Positions 1 to 7,193 of a DNA stretch of 7,193 nt are shown piece after piece. Source of the DNA: an uncultured Mycoplasmataceae bacterium (GTDB taxonomy: Bacteria; Bacillota_I; Bacilli_A; Mycoplasmatales; Mycoplasmoidaceae). The notes below the pieces were generated by a model. That model saw only the letters and a program-made list of their open reading frames with translations, did not search any database and had not been told where the DNA came from. Position 1 is the first letter of the stretch. Each line of letters opens with the position of its first letter. The stretch lies in NCBI GenBank assembly GCA_949289925.1, contig CASEPW010000062.1, positions 1-7,193 on the forward strand, given 5' to 3'. Both the position numbers and the translations under genes were made by a program.

Positions 1-3000
1 AACTGATAATTCAATAGAAGAATTATTTCATATAAAAGCTAAAGGATTTCTTGAAAAATATAATGATCCAAATAATCCAAATTATGACCCAATAAATTGA
101 AATTTAGATTCTTACGAAAAAAATATTAGTAAATATTTAAAAATTTGATTAAATCTAGATAATGGTAAATTAATTAATAAAAATTATCGTTTAAACTTTG
201 AAATTTATGTAAACCCAATTAAACCAAAAGTTATAGGTAATTTATTAAATTTTTCATCTTTTTTTGCAGTAGCACCTGAATATGTATTAGAAAAACAAAA
301 TAAAAAGTATATCCCTGATGATTGATATCAAAGTATTCAAAAAAATATAAGCATTGATAATTATATGACACAAAATGATTTTGATAATAAATTATTATCT
401 AAAATTCCTGATGAATACAAAATTTATGTTGATAGTATTCCATACATTCTTGTAGGAAATGGTATTACCCCTGACTTTATGTATCCAGTTTATTCATTTG
501 AGAGAGTATCACCAAATATTGATGAGGAAATTCTTTTATACACAACTAAATGCGGTTTTGATTATGCATTTAATACAAATAGATCTGTCCCTATGGATGG
601 TTATATTGTTGCTAAATATAATGGCAATATTGAAGAAATTGTTAAAAAAATAAATCAAATTATACCTACATGAATGACTACAGCAGGTAATAATTGAGCT
701 TTTGCTGCTGATGATATTGACAACACTTTTCAACCTTCTGCATTAAGACTTCAATTTCTTCCAAAATTAATTAATATGCAAATAGGAATAAGTAATATAT
801 TATCTTTATTCATTATAGTTCTTGCAACTATAATATTTATTATCATGCTTAAAAAATTCATTGGTGATAACTCACCAATGCTTGCAATTTTAAGAAGTAA
901 TGGTTATAAAAAGAGAACTATAATTTGATCTACATCTTTATTATCTTTATTACCATGTTTAATTGGTGGTTTTTTAGGATATATAATTGCGTTTTTTACA
1001 CAAAGTCCTGCATTAAATATATATTCATATTATTGAGTTATTCCTACTACATTTATATCTTTTAATCCTGGATTATTACTATTGTCAATAATAATCCCAT
1101 TTGTAATCTTAGCTATAGTATCAGTAATATCATCATATTTAATAATAAGAAAACCACCAGGATATTTAATGAATGAATCATCGAAATTTAGAGTTTCAAA
1201 AATTTCAAAAATATTAACCAAACCAATTCCGAGCTTTAATATTATTTCAAAATTTAGAATGTCAGTAGCATTCAGTTCAATTAGTAGATTGATTGTTCTA
1301 GTGATTATGATGTCGCTAACATCAATGTCTATTATGTTTGCTTTTGGTAATAATGTACCAATAAATAAATTCAATGAGTCAAAAATTATTACATATGAAG
1401 ATAAAAAATATAATATGTCAATTGAGCTAGAAACACCAACAATTCAAGGTGGACAATATTTCAGAACAACATTTAAGAATGCTGGAAAATTAATATTTGA
1501 TAAAGATAAAAGATTATTAAACTATAATATTAATTCAACTGATGCAAATTATACTCAAATCCATGGTTTTGATAGTAGTATTTCAACTAATAATAACTTT
1601 GCAGCTTTTTATTCATTATTTGAAGCAAATAGTGTTAATGTTTTAGGCGAATATGCAAATAATAATTTTCCTTCAATAAACGATTCTGAATGACAAACTA
1701 ATCAAATTAATTATTTAAAAAATAAAGTTCAATGTCAACCATTTTTAGATGCTTCATTAGGTGGAACTAATCCATGAGATATTGCAAGAAGTTTATGTCC
1801 AGAAAATCTTCAAAATTATTCTGATCTACTTTTAAAAAATTTAATGCAAAAAGCATTTAATGATAAAAATATATATTTTACTGATGATGTCATAAACAAT
1901 CATTTTAGTAATTGAAAAAATTGAAGATTAAGTCCAATTAATGCTATAAAGAATAAAACTATAAAAGAAATATTTTTAAATGAAAAGTTAGTAACAAAAG
2001 TGCCAAAAAATAAGATTTCAGAAGAAAGGGTTACATTTTCAGATGAGGAAACAGATAAGTACTATAAATTAAATATTAATGGTTTAATAGCTGTTAAAAG
2101 TAGTTATTTAGCTGTTTTAGGATATTTATTTTCAGGTGTGCCTTTTTATGGTGATAATCAATTATCAAATCAATATATTAATAATATATATAAAGTTTTA
2201 TACAACCATATTCCAATGGATGATGATAGTGAAACATACACATATATTGATGCATCTACAGAAATAAAAAATGAAAAATATAATTTAAAAATTATAGGAA
2301 TAAAACCTGATTCTAATTTTTTAAAATTAAAAGATATTGATAACAACAATATAAATGACCTATTATGAATTAATGAAAATGAAAAAAATATGTATACTTT
2401 GGATGAAAATTCTCACATTCACGATATTTATAATGAAATAGATTTATCAATTCCTCAAAGTATTATTATCAATGAATCTGCTAAATATCAATATAATTTA
2501 AATATAGGTGATATTATTGAAATCAATCCAAAAAATGAAGCAACAAGATATAATGTCAATAATTGTTTTGGCGAAAATATAAATGATAGAACATTCAAAT
2601 TTCAAATAAAAGGAATTTATCGTTCATCACAAAATCCTGAGTTCTACATCAATCAAAGAGTTGCAAATAAAATTTTACATCTTGATAACAAAAAAATATT
2701 GGCAACATCATATTATGATCCAAATATAAGAAAAGGCGATGTTGGATATCAAATTGATCCATTTAATGCGTTTTTTACAAATGAAGAGAATCCAAAAATC
2801 ATTTCAAATACAACAAGTCTTTATACTATTTCAGGTTTAGGTCCTCCTAGTGATAAATTTTATAATTCTGATTCATATAAGAAAATGATTAATATAATTA
2901 TTCAATTCTCAGATAATAATTCTGATTTTAAAAATAATGATATTAGTACTAAATTAGCAAGAAATGATTTAGCTATTGCTCTTGGTTTTATTAAAGAAAA

Positions 3001-3574
3001 TAGTGAAGAAGCTGATTTTGCCAAATTCAAAGAATATTTAAAAACTAATGATGCTAATAATATCATTAACACATTAATTGAAATATATGGTACTGACCCA
3101 TTCTTTTCTACAATTAATAATGTTAATTCAAAAGAAATGTATATGAAATTATTTGATAATACTTCATCATTAACAAATACATTGTTAAAAATAATTATTA
3201 TAATAGTTGCAGCCATTTCAATTTTATCATCAATAACTATTGCTATTGATGTATTGAATTCAACAATGGCAATTTCATCAATTTTAAAAGCCTTAGGTTA
3301 TAGTGATATAAAAAATATAATAACATTCACTTCTATTTTTATACCTTCATTATTAATTACAAATATTATATCAATTCCTGTTACAATGTTATTGTTTAAT
3401 AGTTTTGTCGGTTTTATTTATTCTTTTTCAAATATCTTATTACATTTAAGTCTATATTGATGAATACCTTTAGTCTCAATATCTATAATAGGAACTGCAA
3501 TAATATCATTAATGATATACTCATTAATTATTTTCAAAAAGAGAAATATAACTCAATCTATTGCAAGATATTAA
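1..3574 (+). CDS. FtsX-family ABC transporter permease, very large, 5'-truncated by window edge
   Basis: This is the C-terminal 1190 residues of an integral-membrane permease of the FtsX/MacB/LolC type; the frame is already open at base 2 and ends in TAA at 3572-3574. Residues are numbered from base 2. Residues 1-260 are the end of a first extracellular domain, including ILVGNGITPDFMYP near 150-163. Membrane segments follow at about 263-283, 307-332, 357-382 and 430-450, then a second extracellular region of about 600 residues (451-1055), then segments at about 1061-1082, 1106-1132 and 1153-1178 and a basic tail (KKRN). The two FtsX modules carry matching cytoplasmic motifs: AILRSNGYKK (295-304) and SILKALGYSD (1093-1102). 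A MacB-like core stretch, LNIGDIIEINP then FKFQIKGIY, lies near 825-880. All 14 Trp codons are TGA. By family it should pair with an ABC ATPase, not visible here. The closest class I recall is mycoplasma MG468-like permeases; substrate unknown. Family is confident, function is not. Confidence 0.9.
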
Positions 3575-3609
3575 TATTCTTTGTAATTGAATTATTTAAG
3601 TAATATAAA
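3575..3609. other. 35-bp convergent intergenic gap
   Basis: This gap separates the TAA of the permease from the TAA of the oppositely oriented fakA gene. It is almost pure A/T. No GC-rich stem followed by a T-run is present for either direction. The best inverted repeats are weak: AAGATA/TATTCTT around 3565-3581, which overlaps the permease stop codon, and ATTA/TAAT at about 3591-3604. I do not call a terminator. Confidence 0.6.
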
Positions 3610-5328
3610 TTATTGAATAGCAATGATATAATTGTAGATTTGTTGAGAGCTTTCTTTAACATCGCAAACAATTTCATATTTTAATAATAAGTATTCTTCT
3701 AATTGTTCAATAATTTTATTGTCAGCTTTTTCACCTTTAAAAAGAATTGCTACATCTGGATTCTTTATTTTTTTAATTAATGAATCACATAATTGACAAA
3801 TAGCATTAAATTCATCATCTGATGAAACAATTATTTTTTTATTAACAATACCAATATAATCATTTTTGTTTATTTGAATGTGTGGATATGTAACATCCTT
3901 TACAGATCTTGATAATAATCCAGTTGTTGATTCTTTCAATGCTTTATTAATTTTCTTTTCATTTGTATCTAAATCAACAATTGGATCAAATTCTAATGAT
4001 GCAATTAAAGATTCTGCAATATTACTTGCTGGTATAATTCTCATATCAATTTTACCTTTTACAGTCGATGCAGCTTGTTTAGCAGCTAAAACTATATTTG
4101 TATCATCAGTTATAAAAATAATTTTAGATGAAGATACTTTATCTATAATTTCTATAATTTCTTGAATAGATGGATTACCTTTTTGACATACTAAAATATT
4201 CTTAAAACCATATTCATCTTTTAAAATATTTGCAATCTTTCTATTGCTTGTTGTGTGGATAACTTGAATTTTATTAGATAATTTCTTTGATGCAGCTTGT
4301 TGAACAAATTTATTATCATCCAATATTTCAATACCGTCTGCTTTTGATAATCTTTCATAAAATTGTTCAGTCATATTTTCTATTTTTATCTTTACAAATT
4401 CACCATATTTTTGACCTAATTCTAATAATTTTTGTGGTGTTTTTGTATGAATATGTGTTTTAACAATATCTTCATCTGCTATTAATACTAATGATTCACC
4501 AATTTTTAATAAATCTTTTTTAAATTTTTTAATATCAAAATTCTTTTTATCTGAATCAGATGGTTCAATTTTAGCACCTAATTTTAGGATAATTTCACTA
4601 CAATAACCAAATCCTTCTTCAGCATCAAAATGTCCCATTAAACTCTTTGCTATATTCTTGTTAACATTATTTATTTGTAATCCTTTTGAAATGTTTTTTG
4701 GTAATGGTTCATTGTTAATTGCTTTTTTCATCCCTTCTATGAATTTAACTAATCCATATCCACCTGAATCCACTACACCAACTGTTTTTAATTGTGGTAA
4801 TAATGTTGGAGTAAGTTTAAGTGCTTTTTGAGATTCATCAAATGCAAAATTTATTAATTGATTCAATGAATTAAAATCATTATTCATAACACTTTCAGAA
4901 GTCATTCTAATAACAGTTAAAATTGTTCCTTCAACAGGATTAGAAACAGATTCATAGGCAATTCTTTTTGCATTAGAAAAAGCAATTTTAAAATCCATAA
5001 TATTTAATGAATCTTGATTTGGTTTTAGTGAAGAAACAAAACCTTTAATAATTTGTGATAGGATAACTCCTGAATTTCCTCTTGCATTCATTAATAATGC
5101 TCTTGAAAATGATTTTGCTAATTCATAAATATTTGAAAAATCAATATTGGCAATTTCTTCATATGCTTTAGTTGTTGTTATTTTCATATTTGTTCCTGTA
5201 TCACCATCAGGAACAGGAAAAACATTTAATTCATTAATATATTCATATTCTGACTCAATCATTAAAGAGCCATATTCAAAAATCTTTTTAAGCAATTTTT
5301 TGTCAATACTAGTAATTTGATTACTCAT
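3610..5328 (-). CDS. fakA: Fatty acid kinase FakA-type protein (DAK2/YloV family, DhaL + DegV-like domains)
   Basis: This 572-residue cytosolic protein has the three-part FakA layout; the family is usually about 550 residues, so it is full length. The N-terminal DhaL (Dak2) nucleotide-binding domain, about 8-202, holds DGDTGTNM (41-48, Mg-binding Asp41/Asp43), NARGNSGVIL (81-90), NPVEGTILTV (130-139) and VDSGGYGL (186-193). The middle domain (about 220-345) keeps GYCSEI (Cys243) and THIHT (His292, His294), matching the Cys and HxH proposed to bind metal in S. aureus FakA. The C-terminal DegV-like domain (about 350-572) has KGNPSIQEI (383-391) and ESTTGLLSRSVKD (466-478). By family knowledge it uses ATP to phosphorylate a fatty acid carried by FakB, making acyl-phosphate for phospholipid synthesis; FakB is not in this window. 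It contains no Trp. The ATG at 5328 is the only start that keeps the DhaL fold; no Shine-Dalgarno precedes it. It lies 34 nt downstream of pgsA and may also have its own promoter. Older annotations would say dihydroxyacetone kinase-like or DAK phosphatase. Confidence 0.9.
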   Translation of the reverse strand: MSNQITSIDKKLLKKIFEYGSLMIESEYEYINELNVFPVPDGDTGTNMKITTTKAYEEIANIDFSNIYELAKSFSRALLMNARGNSGVILSQIIKGFVSSLKPNQDSLNIMDFKIAFSNAKRIAYESVSNPVEGTILTVIRMTSESVMNNDFNSLNQLINFAFDESQKALKLTPTLLPQLKTVGVVDSGGYGLVKFIEGMKKAINNEPLPKNISKGLQINNVNKNIAKSLMGHFDAEEGFGYCSEIILKLGAKIEPSDSDKKNFDIKKFKKDLLKIGESLVLIADEDIVKTHIHTKTPQKLLELGQKYGEFVKIKIENMTEQFYERLSKADGIEILDDNKFVQQAASKKLSNKIQVIHTTSNRKIANILKDEYGFKNILVCQKGNPSIQEIIEIIDKVSSSKIIFITDDTNIVLAAKQAASTVKGKIDMRIIPASNIAESLIASLEFDPIVDLDTNEKKINKALKESTTGLLSRSVKDVTYPHIQINKNDYIGIVNKKIIVSSDDEFNAICQLCDSLIKKIKNPDVAILFKGEKADNKIIEQLEEYLLLKYEIVCDVKESSQQIYNYIIAIQ

Positions 5329-5335
5329 AATTTTT

Positions 5336-5344
5336 ATTATATCA
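5336..5344 (-). promoter_or_regulatory. Extended -10 promoter element for fakA, predicted leaderless transcript
   Basis: Read on the minus strand, 5344-5336 is TGATATAAT: a perfect TATAAT (5341-5336) preceded by TG one base away, the extended -10 form. No -35 resembling TTGACA is found at normal spacing (AAAATA at 5364-5359), as is common in mollicutes. Transcription would start at about 5329-5328, the latter being the A of the fakA ATG, leaving essentially no 5' leader. The element lies wholly in the gap after the pgsA stop codon. A chance match is possible in DNA this A+T-rich. Confidence 0.5.
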
Positions 5345-5362
5345 TTTATACTTTTGATTATT

Positions 5363-6007
5363 TTACTTTTTTAATTCACAATAAATTTTTTTTATGTATA
5401 TAATAGCTGAAAATAAACTAAAAAATAATGCTATATAAAACATCAAATTTTGAACACCATAATATCATCAATTATTTGGTATATTAGAAATAATGCTATA
5501 TGAATTAGTGGAAATAATTAAAATAAAAATTATTGCAATCATTTGTACAAATGTTTTTATCTTTCCTCAAATATTAGCAGCTATTTCAATTTGCTTAGAA
5601 ATAGCAGAAATTCTAAAAGCATCAACTACAATATCTCTAACTACCATTAATAAAACTATGGGCAACAAAATCGAATTTGTATTACATGAAATAGTAATCA
5701 TAACTATATTAACTAGTATTTTATCAGCTATTGGATCAAAAATTTTACCAAATTGAGAAATAACGTTTCATTTTCTCGCAAGAAAACCATCTAAAAAATC
5801 AGTTATTGATGCTATTATAAATAAAATTAGAACAATTAAAAAAGATAAACTAGTAGATAACTCCACATTGTTATTTATATAAGTTGTATATATTTTTTTA
5901 TTAACTAATTCGGGAATAAATAAAATAACAAAAATTGGAATTATAATAGCAATTCTAAATGTTGTAAGTATATTTGGCAATTTTCTTTTAAAACTTAGCA
6001 TTTCCAT
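5363..6007 (-). CDS. pgsA: CDP-diacylglycerol--glycerol-3-phosphate 3-phosphatidyltransferase (PGP synthase)
   Basis: This 214-residue membrane enzyme joins CDP-diacylglycerol to glycerol-3-phosphate, giving phosphatidylglycerophosphate, the precursor of phosphatidylglycerol and cardiolipin. The full CDP-alcohol phosphatidyltransferase signature D-x2-DG-x2-AR-x8-G-x3-D-x3-D is intact: Asp70, Asp73, Gly74, Ala77, Arg78, Gly87, Asp91, Asp95. The N-terminal PNILTTFRI (11-19) is the usual PgsA opening. Hydrophobic segments lie at about 15-32, 53-72, 98-122, 154-168 and 186-206. The loop between the first two (about 33-52) looks longer than in typical PgsA. Four Trp codons are TGA (5768, 5567, 5468, 5465), so with the standard code the gene is cut at residue 79. 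The ATG at 6007 lies inside the end of asnS (20-nt overlap); a second in-frame ATG at 6001 is a possible alternative start. No clear ribosome-binding site is seen, so coupling to asnS translation is plausible. An octa-A tract (minus strand) lies near the C-terminus. A related CDP-alcohol transferase is the only real alternative. Confidence 0.93.
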
Positions 6008-7193
6008 GTGTTCTTGGGAAAGGTATTGTATCTCTAATATTATTTACACCTGTCAAATACATAATCAATCTTTCAAAACCTAAACCAAAACCTGATGATT
6101 TATAATAACCATATTTTCTTAATTCTAAATATCAATTTAATGGTTCTGGGTCCAATTTTGAATCATTAACTTTTTTTAATAATACATCGTAATCATCTTC
6201 TCTTTGACTACCACCACACAATTCACCAACACCAGGAACCAATAAATCAACTCCTGCCACAGTTTTGTCATCATCATTCTTTTTCATATAAAAAGCTTTT
6301 AACTCCATTGGATAGTTATAAACAAAAACTGGTGAATTATAAACTTTTTCACATATATATCTTTCATGTTCGGATTCTAAATCCATACCTCAATTGATAT
6401 TACTATTTTCAAACTTATGACCTTCTTTAACTGCTGTAGTCAATAATTCAACTGCCTTAGTATAAGTTATTCTATTAATTTTTGAATCTTTAATAGAATC
6501 TAATCTTTTTATTAAACCATTATCAACAAATTCATTAAAAAATAATATTTCATCATTGCATTTCTTGTAATATTCGTTAACTATAAAATGCAACATATCT
6601 TCCATGATATCCATTAATTGATTGATATCTATAAAAGCAATTTCTGGTTCTAACATTCAAAATTCTGCAGCATGTCTATTTGTATGTGATTTTTCTGCTC
6701 TGAATTGAGGACCAAAAGTATAGACTTTTTTAAAAGCCATTGCATAAGCTTCAGCATGTAATTGTCCTGTCACTGATAAAACAGCTTCATTACCAAAAAA
6801 ATTCTCTTTATCAATTTGTGCTATTTTAAAACACTCACCAGCACCCTCAGCATCATTTGTAGTAATAACTGGTGATGTAATTCATACATAATCATTAATT
6901 AAAAAATATTTATTTATGATTGAATAAAGTTCAGATCTAACTCTCATGATGGCACTAAATAAATTTGTTCTAGGTCTTAAATGAGCAATTTCTCTTAAAT
7001 ATTCATTAGTATGTCTCTTCTTTTGAAGTGGAAAATCTTCAGATGCTTGTTTTAACAATTCAACTTTTGATACTAATAATTCAAATGGTTGTTTTGCATT
7101 AGGAGTTAATATAACTTTTCCTAAACACTTAATTGCTGAACCTGTTCTAATAGAAACAACTTCATCAAAATTATTAATATTTTCTTGTTTATA
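5988..7193 (-). CDS. asnS: Asparaginyl-tRNA synthetase, N-terminus beyond right edge
   Basis: The visible 401 residues are the C-terminal part of a class II aminoacyl-tRNA synthetase that charges tRNA-Asn with asparagine in the cytosol. Full-length AsnRS is about 455-465 residues, so roughly 50-60 are missing, including the start of the OB-fold anticodon-binding domain; the rest of that domain is at the right edge (for example [12 protein letters not shown]). The catalytic core follows: [25 protein letters not shown] (about 6830-6880), motif 2 [21 protein letters not shown] (6642-6704), [14 protein letters not shown] (about 6195-6240) and motif 3 GFGLGFER (6069-6092). The terminal [17 protein letters not shown] is the typical AsnRS ending, which separates it from AspRS and LysRS. 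Four Trp codons are TGA (including 6657, 6387 and 6132), which break the gene under the standard code; no real frameshift is seen. It is the first visible gene of the minus-strand block and overlaps pgsA. Its promoter lies outside the window. Confidence 0.96.

Noticed and set aside
644..650. A7 tract in the permease as a phase-variation switch
   Set aside because: Seven A residues are ordinary at this A+T content, encode Lys in frame, and no alternative product or promoter spacing depends on them.
1030..1374. Open frame of 114 codons on the minus strand opposite the permease
   Set aside because: It lies wholly antisense to a continuous membrane-protein frame with recognisable FtsX features. 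Its composition mirrors that gene and it has no recognisable motif.
1691..2002. Apparent interruption of the permease by several stop codons, suggesting a pseudogene or split gene
   Set aside because: All the interruptions (1691, 1775, 1913, 1922) are TGA in one unchanged frame; there is no TAA, TAG or frameshift. The gene is intact under the mollicute code.
2902..3216. Open frame of 104 codons on the minus strand
   Set aside because: It is antisense to the permease extracellular domain and has no independent start signal or family resemblance.
3565..3581. Small A/T hairpin over the permease stop codon as a possible terminator
   Set aside because: The stem is about six A/T-rich pairs with a bulge, a TTAA loop and no T-run. 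Such structures arise by chance in this composition.
3878..4165. 95-codon plus-strand frame inside fakA
   Set aside because: It is antisense to the conserved DegV-like domain, so it is a shadow frame.
5493..5756. Hydrophobic 87-codon frame on the plus strand
   Set aside because: It is a shadow of pgsA; the minus-strand frame is a complete CDP-alcohol phosphatidyltransferase when TGA is read as Trp.

Overview
The window is about three-quarters A+T and comes from a mollicute (Mycoplasma/Ureaplasma/Spiroplasma-type) chromosome that reads UGA as tryptophan. The evidence is direct: four long reading frames stay open only if TGA is a sense codon. I count 22 in-frame TGA codons (14 in the permease, 4 in pgsA, 4 in asnS) and no in-frame TGG. 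The true stops I can see are all TAA. The species cannot be fixed from the sequence alone.

There are four protein genes in two convergent blocks. On the + strand, 1-3574 is the last 1190 codons of a very large FtsX-type ABC-transporter permease whose start lies before the window. On the - strand, reading right to left, are asnS (asparaginyl-tRNA synthetase, N-terminus beyond the right edge), pgsA (phosphatidylglycerophosphate synthase) and a fakA/yloV-type fatty acid kinase gene. asnS and pgsA overlap by 20 nt, and pgsA and fakA are 34 nt apart, so the three look like one transcription unit. The blocks meet tail to tail across 35 bp (3575-3609) with no clear terminator hairpin. I see no RNA genes, IS elements, CRISPR arrays, integration sites or origin features.

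How they fit together: FakA-type kinases phosphorylate exogenous fatty acids held by a FakB protein, which feeds acyl-phosphate into phosphatidic acid and CDP-diacylglycerol. PgsA then uses CDP-diacylglycerol to make phosphatidylglycerophosphate. The fakA-pgsA pairing therefore places two steps of phospholipid building side by side, as suits an organism that scavenges fatty acids. asnS is a housekeeping gene; an asnS-pgsA adjacency also exists in M. genitalium (MG113-MG114, from memory). The permease is unrelated to this unit and probably works with an ATPase encoded outside the window.

The most notable regulatory signal is an extended -10 promoter (TGATATAAT) in the pgsA-fakA gap, so close to the fakA ATG that its transcript would be leaderless. 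I found no convincing undescribed system; this is mostly ordinary core mollicute sequence plus one poorly characterised giant permease.
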